Of a stretch of DNA of 64,000 nt, positions 1-10,300 are shown one piece after another (within the stretch, counting starts at the first letter, position 1; each line of letters opens with the position of its first letter). The notes under the pieces were generated by a model. The model saw only the letters and a list, made by a program, of their open reading frames with translations, had not been told where the DNA came from and ran no database searches. The stretch is from contig NC_092348.1 of the NCBI RefSeq assembly GCF_963676685.1, forward strand, positions 31,099,386-31,163,385. Direction: 5' to 3'. This DNA comes from Mytilus edulis. Its lineage: Eukaryota > Mollusca > Bivalvia > Mytilida > Mytilidae. The translations under genes were made by a program, and so were the position numbers.

Positions 1-257
1 GTAAATGAGGTTATATCTCGACATATTTGGCAATGCGTGCATTTACAGCTTTTGGATTCATATAAAAATCTGTTAAGTCTTATGAAGCGTTTTTTCTAAC
101 AATTAAAAACACAGACATTCAGTGTCTTCACTGTTATGAAACTTGGTACTATTTTTATGTGTTAGGTCATCATAATGGTCAATTCATTCAAGGACATGTA
201 GTTTCATTTATCACATTTGTTTGAAGTATAGATTCAAATTACTGTAATTGTACTCAC

Positions 258-330
258 AACAAAACGATTGACCAAGCTTGTTTTTCCGCATCCTGACGAT
301 CCTGCCACTAGTATTGAATACATGGAATTG
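258..330 (-). CDS. Copy 0 Rab-like GTPase, P-loop exon (exon 2), gene runs off left edge
   Basis: This is the fourth paralogue of the array, and only its second coding exon is inside the window. After a TTTCAG acceptor the frame gives N-S-M-Y-S-I-L-V-A then GSSGCGKTSLVNRF, followed by a GTGAGT donor, the same donor as in the other three copies. It is one codon longer than their 70-nt exon and reads VAGSSG where they read VTGS. The GxxGxGKT P-loop (G1) is intact. Exons 3-7 should lie to the left of base 1. The sequence matching exon 1 of the other copies (about 1380-1408) has an in-frame stop, so the Met in this exon may be the start, or the copy may be dying. Confidence 0.8.
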
Positions 331-473
331 CTGAAACCATATAAATTGATTTTTTAAAATCTTCCGTGATTAACTCAAATCTCACAATAAGCCCTCCGTA
401 TCATTGAAGGAGCTTATTGGGATATTTTGATATACTTGTTTTTTCTACCTTTCAAGCATGATTTAATCAATAT

Positions 474-715
474 AAAAAAGAAAATATGATTGCCAATGAG
501 ACAACTCTCCACAAGAGACCAAAATGACACATAAATTTACAACTATAGGTCACTGTAAGGCCTGCAACAATGAGCAATCCCCATACCGCACAGTCAGCTA
601 TAAAATGCCCCGAATTTACAATGTAAAACAATTCAAACGAGAAAACTAACAGCCTTATTATTATAAAAAAAAATGAACGAGATACAAATATGTAACACAT
701 AAACTCCGTTATGAT
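474..715 (+). repeat. Dispersed mussel repeat R1, partial copy
   Basis: It begins at the block around GATTGCCAATGAGACAACTC and continues with the characteristic 'ACAACTATAGGTCACTGTAAGG', 'AAAATGCCCCGAAATTTACAATG' and 'AACAATTCAAACGAGAAAAC' segments. The same order recurs at 19345, 20357, 47096 and 62306. It has no coding capacity and I cannot assign its class. Confidence 0.75.
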
Positions 716-1023
716 TTTTTTTGTTTTTTCTATTTTTTTTTTTTTATTTTTGAGGCTTTAAATAAATAACTACATTTATACAACTTTCAATAATGACAAA
801 TCTATAAAGGCTAGCTATAACATTTTTAAATATTTACACTGTGATGTATTGAGTTCCAATAAATTAAAAGTATGGGGAAATTAGGATATTCCTATTGCGA
901 GTTAATCTTTTGATAGAAATATTTGAAAATATACGTGTAAAAACAATCTACAATTGTTGCATGCATTCCAATCTAAAATCAAGTGTCCATACACCTGTAC
1001 TAGATATCAGATGAGGAGAATGT

Positions 1024-1262
1024 GCATGATTGCCAATGGAGATCAATAACAGTATCCAAAATAAATAATTTAAGCAATGGACATTATAGGTCATGTTACC
1101 GTAATACAGCCTTCAAAAATTAGAAAACCAGTATAGTCAGCCACGTGTACCAAAGACAACCATATAACAAAATTTGAAACAATTCAAACGGAAACTCAAT
1201 AGTCTGAATTATAACAAGCTTAAAATAAACAAGTAAAATCCAACCATAACACATGGTATACA
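1024..1262 (+). repeat. Repeat R1, older diverged copy
   Basis: It shows the R1 order (GATTGCCAATGGAGA, TATAGGTCATGTTACCG, AACAATTCAAACGGAAAC) with many substitutions, so it is an older insertion than the copy at 474. Confidence 0.6.
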
Positions 1263-1379
1263 TTATTGTGATTTAAAATACAAATGACTGTCGATATCTT
1301 TAAAATGTATAAACAGATATCAAAATTTCTTTGCAATAATATTATTGTATGGACACACAATAAATTAATTTTTATTTAC

Positions 1380-1530
1380 CTTTTTGGTTTTATGATTTAA
1401 ATCCGTGTCAAATCCATGAGGTTAATATCTAGTTTGTTTATAAGTAACCATGTGTGTATCGTATCGATCTGAATGAACTGTGTTACGGTAGAATGAATAA
1501 AATCATTGAATTGCCTTTAAACCATCTTAA
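1380..1530 (-). other. Copy 0 exon-1 homologous block with in-frame stop, plus upstream conserved block
   Basis: On the minus strand this aligns with exon 1 and the upstream region of copies A (22167-22330) and B (43053-43200). Shared landmarks are the GTAAAT/GTAATT donor, the ATATTAACC motif and the CATGGTTAC-like stretch. The ATG found in copies A and B is not present at the matching position. The 29 bases before the donor read ACA CGG ATT TAA, so the frame is closed. It may be untranslated leader or a dead first exon. Confidence 0.55.
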
Positions 1531-2530
1531 CTGTAAAGTTAACAATCGGCAATCCTCGAGTGATTCTGCCACTCTCCTTAGATGAAGGTACGGAATCAGC
1601 TGAGTTGTGACGAATGTAAAAGCAATAGATTGGAAGCGATCTAACATGTCTTTTTATTAGTGTTAATATCTTCTTGCATCTAGTTCATAATATCTAGGTT
1701 ATGGGTAATAGAAACTCGACAACGAGGTGCCAAATTGAAGAGGATATCGGACAATTGTGGTACATGTATGTGAATCTTATCCATTCATGAATAGTTCTTC
1801 ATTCTTACACGATTTAAGCCTTCTATCTGCAAACTGAGAATTTTTACTTCAAAATAAACAGTTTGTTCTTGTTCTTATGACAAGTGTTTTGACAAGTGCA
1901 AACAAAACTGAGTGTTATGATATAAACGACATGTAATATGTAAATCCTGTTTGCACAATGTCATGCATGTTGTCTTTGACTGCAAATGACGTTTTTACGC
2001 TAAATCCATTGGATGTTGGACGTTTACTGATTGATATTTTAAAAGACTTGAACACATGATTTTGCATTAGTAGTTTTTGACTATGAACTAGCTTTCCGTA
2101 ACTTAGAGTGACACTGTTATCATATATGCACTTTGTGTCTTTCGTGCTTTTGGTAGGATGTTTATGTGGTATGTGTATTGATCAGACAAGTTAAGCTGTT
2201 TCAACTGATTGTGTAACATTGTTTTACATGTATGTCGTATGGTTACACCACTGTCCCAAATGTGTGAGAGTGTTTTTCGCTAAAACATATGACACCGATA
2301 CATTCTGTATATACGCGTGGCCTGTAATCAGTGGTTGTCGTTGGTAGCTATATACTATATTTTTTTCGGTTTGCAGGTGCCCCGGAAGGTTACGTTCCTA
2401 TCATACATATGCTGTGGGTGGCATTGTTTATTTAATAAATTGTTTGACTCGAATCTCCGTACACCGACCATTTATCGTTTGTGAGTGTGTATACCTTCTT
2501 ACAATCAATCCATGTTTTCAGATTCAAATA
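1531..2530. other. Gene-free spacer
   Basis: I see no supported gene here. The sequence is AT-rich, with short open frames only and no conserved motif. It lies between the upstream region of copy 0 and the downstream end of the copy A unit. Confidence 0.5.
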
Positions 2531-2639
2531 TCAATCAGTGGCCAAATAAAATAACCAATCCGTGAGAATAATTGTCTTACACAATGCCAGAATAAAAGTA
2601 CCGTCACTCTGCAGATAACAAACTGATAATAATTGTACA

Positions 2640-2990
2640 ATACAACCATATTTAGCTATCATGTATTGATTTATTGAAACAACATCAATGCTAGTACAAT
2701 GAAGACGGTAAACTGTGTTATATTGATACCAATAATATTGATAGTTTCTTAAGTTACGTGCTCTTTGAACAACATCTTCGTTATTATTAGAATAGGACAT
2801 CTCTTTTGTTATAATTTGAGCAACAAATTGAAAATACACCTCAGTATGACTTGTCTCGTATTCTTATCATATCAATGTATTTTCGTTCTGAATATACATT
2901 TTGAAATATTTGCCGCTGATTTAAGCAGCTATCAATCAACAACACACATTATTGTCATTGGATATTAAAATTAGAAGGCGTATGTAATGT
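2640..2990. repeat. Downstream boundary block of duplication unit (copy A)
   Basis: This block matches 46675-47010 downstream of copy C almost throughout (for example TATCATGTATTGATTTATTG, AACTGTGTTATA, ATTAGAATAGGACATC, CAGCTATCAATCAACAACAC). It is therefore part of the genomic unit duplicated with the GTPase. Open frames across it (2531-2839, 2765-2968) have no recognisable domain and are not preserved in the other copy, so I do not call genes. Confidence 0.7.
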
Positions 2991-3031
2991 TAAAACATTG
3001 TAGTGACGTCATTCTATTGTTTTACCCGTTC

Positions 3032-3196
3032 TTTATTTCAGTGATTGGACTATCATTTATCTGTAAGAAACCAATATTTTACCTTTAGCAGTCCAATATT
3101 TTTAAGAATGCCCTTCTCTTTCTTAAAAATATTGGACAGCTCAAGGTAGCATAACTGATTCTTATAGGTAAATGATAGTTCAATCACTGAAATAAA
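3032..3196. mobile_element. Fold-back MITE (long palindrome)
   Basis: The left arm starting TTTATTTCAGTGATTGGACT is mirrored by a right arm ending AATCACTGAAATAAA. The inner segments AGTCCAATATTTTTAAGA and TCTTAAAAATATTGGAC also pair. The whole 165 bp can fold into one near-continuous hairpin around a CCCTTCTC loop. It has no ORF. This is a typical terminal-inverted-repeat-only element. Confidence 0.7.
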
Positions 3197-4373
3197 AAAA
3201 AACTATTAATTACCCCAATTGTTTTCATCATGTACTCAAAAATACAACCAAAGAACAAATGGCAATATGTTTTTTTTATTAAAGTCACCTTCCAGCACAA
3301 TAATTTTGTCACTCATCAAAACAGTTTCTTGAGGAAAAATTCACTTTGAATTTTAACACTTCCAATACTTATATCACAGCCATTTTCCTCATGTTTTTGG
3401 GTTGTCTCTTTTGGGACTAATTCAATAAGTTGAGTATGCTCGTTGTAAGTCTTGTTTTGTTGCTTTTATGAATTTCTTTTTTTTTCAAAAGAGTTATCCT
3501 CGTCCGTCTTTAGACTATAAAAATTGACCTCTGGTGTTGCTCTTATTCTTCCTAACGTCATTTTCAACTACAATTAAAATGTAAAAAAACCAATAAAGTA
3601 ATGCTTCTTAAAATTGATAAGGGCATGAACAATCTAACCCTTATCCTGTGTACAAAGTGCGAATCTAGAACTTCCTTCATGAACTAGGGGCTATAATAGT
3701 TTTTATAATTTTCATAACTCGCATTGATTTAGAAGTTGTTGTTTTTAAGTCTGATAGTATTGCTTAAATACCAATGCAACACTTCGCTTATGAACGACGA
3801 TGAATATGGGAAGCAGAATACAGGAAGACATTACCGTATTTTATCGGCCAAACAAACAAATCGCACTTTGTTCGCAGTAATCGTTTTATAAAAGATTTTT
3901 TTTTCAAAAGAAAAACGAGACAAAATTACGTTTCGGTAACATTAACAAAACCAAAAGGGAATCAATACACAAATAAACGAAAAAAGAGCGACTCGACCTT
4001 GCAGTAAGATAAAAAAAAAAAAGAAAAAAAAAAGGGGGGGGACGTATTCAGGTGGTACCGTTTGGGTAAACAATAACAATCTCTTGAAAATTTCAACAAA
4101 AGAATATAACTGAATGCATGGTGTTATCTCTTCATTAATTCATATTAATTATATATTTGAAATAAAGTCAAATGCGGTGCACTCGATATGGTTAAACGAG
4201 AACCTGTCTTCATATGATATTTTTTTCTCTCATTCACCTAGTAAATAATAATACCCGAGATGAAACAAGAAACTAATAGAAAAGGACTACATGAAAATAA
4301 ATCTTTGCTTGCGTTTTCCTTGCTTTTACCTTTTTCGACGTGTTAAGGCCTTCGAAAACAGTGGAATTAATTA
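3197..4373. other. Gene-free AT-rich stretch
   Basis: I see nothing recognisable here apart from poly-A and poly-G runs around 4009-4040. It is absent from the matching region of copy C, so it was inserted or gained after duplication, or lost from C. Confidence 0.4.
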
Positions 4374-6098
4374 CTTTTGAAAGTACTTGATAAATTGCAT
4401 GCTTATATTGGTGATTTTGAATCTGTTCAAAGTTTTGATTTTTCTACCCTATATACCACATTGCCTCACATGCTCATTAAGAAAAAATTCACATTCAAAA
4501 AGTCAGAATGTGAATATATATGTTCAAACTCTTTTAGGTCATATTTTAGTAACAATAAACAAAAAAAACCTATGTCAATTGGACATGCTTTGATACTATA
4601 TCTGCCCTTGAATTTTTACTAGATAACATTTTTGTTCGCTTTGGAGATTCCGTATATCGTCAGGTTATTGGAATTCCAATGGGGACTAACTGTGCACCAC
4701 TTATTGCGGACCTGTTTTTATATTTTGACATGAGTTACAATTTATGACAAAAATCAGTAAAGACCCATCAAAACAACATCTGATACACAAATTTAATAAT
4801 ACTTTTAGATATTTGGATGATATTATATATAGCTCTCAATAATGACGACTTCAGTATGTATACTAAAGAAATTTATCCTGTTGAACTTACTTTAAATAAA
4901 GCTAATACTAACAATGACCACCAACCTTTCCTCGATCTTGATACATATATCATTAACGGAAAGCTTAATACTAAAATTTATGATAAAAGAGATGATTTCT
5001 CATTTCCTATCGTTAATTATCCATTTTTAGATGGTGACGTTCCCTTGTCACCATCTTACGGTGTTTATATATCTCAACTTGTACGATTCGCTCGTGTATG
5101 TAACAATGTTTAAGATTTTAACGAGAGAAATTTATGTATTACTGAAAAATTATTACACCAGGGTTTTCGATATCACAAACTAGTCAAAACATTTATTAAA
5201 TTTTATCATCGGTATAAGGACATCATTCGTAAATATCTCAACATGCAGACTTCTTATCCGTTCAGGTATTTCACATCCACTATTTTATGGAAATATTCTT
5301 TATAAAGCACAAAAATGTCAGTATTCACCTCAGAAGCTAACAAAACCTTTAAACACACTTATTAAGAAGGGATATAGTTACGATACTGTTGTCAGGTCAT
5401 TAAAGATTGCATATTTTGGCGTTAATATTGATTCACTTATAGGGTCTTTGCATCGAAACTAAACACATTTATTAAAAAACCAGTTGTTGGTATGACACGG
5501 GTTATGTTCGTCTCATATATGTTATGATGGTATGATACTAAACCCCTAACGGGGAGGATTGTGTCTGATATTCATATGATGAAGACATAATTTTTCAATC
5601 AGTTTAATTGAAGTCCGGAGCTGGCATGTCAGTTAACTGCTAGTGGTCTGATGTTATTTATGTATTATTGTCATTTTGTGTATTTTCTTTGGTTACATCT
5701 TCTGACATCAGACTAGGACTTCTCTTGAACTGAATTTTAATGTGTGTATTGTTATGCGTTTACTTTTCTGCATTTACTAGATGTATAGGGGAAGGTTGAG
5801 ATCTCACAAACATGTTTAACCCCGCCGCATTTTTGCGCCTGTCCCAAGTCAGGAGCCTCTGGCCTTTGTTAGTCTTGTATTATTTTAACTTTTAGTTTCT
5901 TGTGTACAATTTGGAGTTTAGTATGGTGTTCATTATCACTGAACCAGTATATATTTGTTTAGGGGCCAGCTGAAGGACGCCTCCGGGTGCGAGAATTTCT
6001 CGTTGCATTGAAGACCTGTTGGTGACCTTCTGTTGTTGTCTGCTCTATGGTCGGGTTGTTGTCTCCTTGGCACATTCCCCATTTCCATTCTCAATTTT
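4374..6098 (+). mobile_element. Penelope-type reverse transcriptase element, 5'-truncated and frameshifted
   Basis: Reading across three broken frames gives, in order, SFDFSTLYTTLPH (RT motif A), VIGIPMGTNCAPLIADLFLY (motif B), RYLDDI (motif C, bases about 4808-4822) and the downstream stretch PFLDLDTYI to FPIVNYPFLDGDVPLSPSYG. The frame breaks after about 4622, in 4740-4815 and after 5113. A 3' tail of about 1 kb (5114-6098) ends in CATTTCCATTCTCAATTTTA. That tail recurs inverted at 7499-7690 and 39537-40100, so those are copies of one family. No GIY-YIG endonuclease is visible. The element sits 1 kb downstream of copy A and is not functional. Confidence 0.75.
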
Positions 6099-6116
6099 AT
6101 TTAGACAATGTTTTAA

Positions 6117-6233
6117 GTAAGATATAAGCCTCTAACAGTCCAGTCTTTAAAATATTGAACAGGTCTTCGGCCTGCGGCCTCAGACCTGTCCAATATTTTA
6201 CAGAATGGACTGTTATCGGCTTATATCCCTTAC
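6117..6233. mobile_element. Fold-back MITE, second family
   Basis: The left arm GTAAGATATAAGCC...AACAGTCCA and the right arm TGGACTGTTATCGGCTTATAT...TTAC pair across the element. An inner stem TTGAACAGGTC/GACCTGTCCAA closes on a short GC-rich loop (GGCCTGCGGCC). It has no ORF. Confidence 0.65.
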
Positions 6234-6503
6234 AACAATGTACATGTAAGTCATTGGCAGAATAATAATAATGATAAAATGTTTTTGTTAAATGAATATT
6301 GCCGAAATTGGTATGGCATTTAAATAATACTTCCAGATTCCGTTTTATTTTCAACCTAGTACCATCTCTGTCCTAGGAGAAAATTCAAAGTTGTAACAGT
6401 TGCCTTAGATATAAACCATTATTCTGTATATTTCAAGGAAAGTGTTACAAGAAACCAGAAAATGTCAATCACAGAATTGAAAGACGAGTAATTGTATTAA
6501 GAT

Positions 6504-6509
6504 TTTATT
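6504..6509 (-). promoter_or_regulatory. Candidate polyadenylation signal of copy A
   Basis: AATAAA on the minus strand lies about 560 bases past the copy A stop, in a block (GACGAGTAATTnTATTAAGATTTTATTCTC) kept at the same distance in copy C (47724-47729). The conservation is seen; the function is inferred. Confidence 0.4.
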
Positions 6510-7065
6510 CTCTTTACATACCATTTACATCTTTGTAACAAGTTGGCAAGGAAAGTCAGAAAAGCAATAAAAAAATATCCTAATACATAGAATGATATAT
6601 ATTAAAATACCCGTGTTTGTAAAAAAACATATTTATTTAAAGACACCATAATCTAGTCCTTAAGATAGTAAATAAACTAAAAGACATTGAACCTTATTCA
6701 AATCAAATGTTATCATAATAACCAAACATATCATTATAGACATATAATGCTGATTTTACCATTAAATCTGGTGTTTCTAAATCTTATAAAGCTGTAAAAC
6801 AGTAGAACAACAGATTATAATAAAGAAAGACAAAATGTTTCGTCCGTCATTTCATTTAATCTACTATGACTATGAGTACATAAAAGATAATTTTTATATC
6901 ATATCAAACAATAATATCTTCAAACGTTTTTTAAAAAGAGTTCTGTTAAAACCATATTGCAGCTACGTATTGAGGTACAATGTATGTTCATATAGTAGAT
7001 CGGATTTCGGGTGCTGGTTGTCATCCCTTTTTCAATTGTTTACTTTTACCATTTAGACCCATTGA

Positions 7066-7341
7066 CTAGCTTATAACACAACAGTTGCTGTTTTGCGTTG
7101 ATGTAGAAGGTGCAGTATCTGCATGAACATTTTTATTGGCATCTTCTTTCAGTTCGGACTTGGTCTCGTCTGCTTGTTTATTTCCACCACCGGACGGGGT
7201 ATCGTCTGCATGTTTATTACCGCCACCATCATCGCCATCATTAGCCAGTCGTTTGATAAGTGACATGAACATCTCCGTTACATTTTCGTTCGTTTTTGCG
7301 CTGGTTTCTGTGTGGGGTAAATTTTCCTTTTCTGCAAAATT
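7066..7341 (-). CDS. Copy A exon 7 (G5 motif and prenylated tail)
   Basis: The acceptor is TTTTAG. The exon opens in phase 0 with NFAEKENLPHTETSAKTNEN (G5 = ETSAK), then the last helix EMFMSLIKRLAND, a tail of low complexity (GDDGGGNKHADD...), CCVIS and TAG at 7066-7068. The same exon in copies B and C differs mostly in the tail. Confidence 0.88.
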   Translation of the reverse strand, partial: NFAEKENLPHTETSAKTNENVTEMFMSLIKRLANDGDDGGGNKHADDTPSGGGNKQADETKSELKEDANKNVHADTAPSTSTQNSNCCVIS

Positions 7342-10300
7342 CTAAAATAAAAAGGAAATGACTTGATTTAAACCTAATATTATGAGATTGTTTAAATACT
7401 ATTACAAAATGTAGTGAAACGTATATTTTAGAGTTTATAATTTGTTGGAAGAAACTATTTTAGTAGAATCAAACTTTTCTAGCAAGGCATTAGCACTTAA
7501 AATTGAGAATGGAAATAGGGAATGTGTCAAAGAGACAACAACCCGACCATAGAACAGACAAAAGCAGAAGGTCAACAACAGGTCTCCAATGCAGCGTGAA
7601 ATTCCCACACCCGGAGGCTTCCTTCAGCTGGCCCCTAAACAAATATATATATATATACTAGTTCAGTGTTAATGAACGCCATACTAAGCAACTTGCACAT
7701 TTTAAACTTTCCATGACATTCCAAGTCAACGTTTATTACTTGATAATACTTTTTGCCATGGCGTTGTCCGTTTGTCGTCAACAAATGAGTTTGAATATCA
7801 ATTTGGTATATTCCGCCTTTCTTTTAATATAAAATTTCAAGTGTAGTACATGAAAAGCACCGTTATCATATTTTTTTCCCCGCAAAAGTGATATTGTAAA
7901 AACGTGTATTCGTAAAAAAAAAAACCACTAACTTACAGACCTTCTAAAATTCAAACTGACCATTATTCCGTGCGTCCATCGTGTATCGTGCGTGTTGCGT
8001 GCGTGCATCGTGCGTGTACCAATCGTGCGTTCAACATTCATTTTCCGTGTATTTTCCGTGTAACTTGCGTGCATCGTGTATTCTTAATCGTGTATCGTGC
8101 GTGTATCGTGCGCTCATCAAACATTCATTCTTAACCGTGTATCGTGCGTGTATCGTGCGTTCATCAATCATTCATTTTTAACCGTGTATCGTGCGTTCGT
8201 CAATCGTGTATAATTGTGTAGATCAGATACCGTGCATTTGTGAAACGTTCATCTCTAATTGTGTATCGTTCATACATTGCGGTTTTTATATGATAGTCGG
8301 TTATAGAGCGGTATATATATATATATATATGTATGTTCCGACTTTAAATAAAATTTACAGCCATACTTACTTTCTTGTAGACTCTTAATTAACTTCATCG
8401 TAGATAACGTTCATACAGATTCATGACTTTTTGTGTAAATATTTTATCATCTGTAAAGATTTTGTGGTTATTCGGTGAATCTTGGCTGGGACTGACACAT
8501 TTTGATATAATGATACATGTTGTACGTACAAACAATAACATGATATTGACATTTCTACGACAGAAGAGTTAAAATTGAAATTTCTATTCAACTGAGCGAA
8601 AATGGACTTAAAAATATACTGTTGGCCAACTGGTATTTGTTAAAAATGTTCTGTCAATTAAAACAAATGTGTTTTTGCAAAATTTAAATGTGGGGTAGCT
8701 CCACTAAAAAAATAGAAACTGGAAAGTATGAAAGAAAAGAAGTCCACGAGATGACATGTGTTGTAGCTTTACTATTGAATATGAACTTCATGTTTTTCTA
8801 AAATGCCCATTATAGTATAATATTATACATTTTAATGAACATTTTAACCCGCGGCTATAATTATCAGATAGCGAAAATTTAATATTTTTATTTAATAACG
8901 GCAATGTTGCTGCTAAAGTCGCAAAAAACACCAACAATATTTTATTGAAAAGAAACTATACAAATCCTTGGTTGTAAATCCTAGGTAGATTATAATTCTT
9001 CGCTTATTTGGCAAATTCCTATGCTACTAAGATATTTCGAAATATCTAAGCTTTGATAAATACCATTATAAATATCATTTTTGTCTTAGTTTCTGATGGT
9101 CACATGCACGTTATGTTATTTCATTGAGAAAATACAATATACAAGATTGTCGGGTAAATGTGGATTGCGGATAAAAATGTTAAATATCAAACATGAATTA
9201 ACAAATTAAACTGAGGCGAATTAACACGAATATGTATATTCTCTTCAACAGTGTTTGGATTCTCTGTTCTGAATTTCATTTAAACTAAGCTAAAATGTTT
9301 TGTGGAAAATTGAATAAAAATGAACATTACATGTATTTGAAGGCATTATTTTAATTAAACAAATATAAGATCACGCAAATACATCATGTATTATTTTAAA
9401 TTGAGGAACTTTTAAAACTTGAAATTGGATTTACAAGTTTAAGATATAATCTTGGTTTTTTTTTTTTTTTTGGTTTTTTTTTTTTATAAATTAGTTAAAT
9501 ATATGGTATTATCATAACTAGTCTTTACTTGAATGGAATAAACATGGAACACTTTCACGGATTCATTTTTCATTGTGTTCATGGTTGCCTAATGACACCG
9601 TTTTTAATGTATGTCTAAAAGATTATTATCCGAAAAATAATTCACAATAGTACGTTGTTACTGACTAGGTTGGTCCCCTCCGTAAAACATTCAGTATGCC
9701 TTCGGAACATACAAATATTAAGGTAGTGTCAAGAATTTCAATAACGGCCTGGAAACAAACTAGTTGTTAACCTTCTATGATTATTAAAGAATGACGGATG
9801 TTGTTTTTTTTTTTCGGTACGTCTTAACACTGCTAAGGAATCCTTAGTGCACTAAGGCTTTGACTATACAATGCCACTAAGGAATAGAAGGAGTGCTGTT
9901 ATATGTATTATTTTTGTATATCGTGTTAGAGATTGATATTTAATGCATAAATTTCAAATTTTACAGAAAAATAATCATAAATAAACGAGATATTCAACAT
10001 TATTTAGACACGTGCCGGTTTTTCTTTGATATGCCACAAATCAATGAACCGTTTGACACGTGCCAAATAACATATATATATAGCAACTGATTAAACAATG
10101 ACGATCTTTTTTATGTTAAGTGATTTAAAACAATTGTATCGAAAAGATTTATGCTTCAAATATTTAATTAATGTGTTGTTCTTATTTAAAATGATGAAAA
10201 GGACAAATAATTTTGCTGTTGTTTCATTTCTTTTGCAACAACATTGTTTGCCATAGGAGCACGACTTTGATATGCGCCAACTTATAAATAAGAGTGTGGT

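Noticed and set aside
7136..7345. Plus-strand frames opposite exon 7 (also 27106-27291 and 48352-48543)
   Set aside because: They are mirror frames of the GTPase tail exon; the minus-strand reading has splice sites and conserved motifs.
7969..8225. CRISPR-like array
   Set aside because: The units are degenerate, the spacers irregular, and the array lies in a transposon end of a eukaryotic genome.
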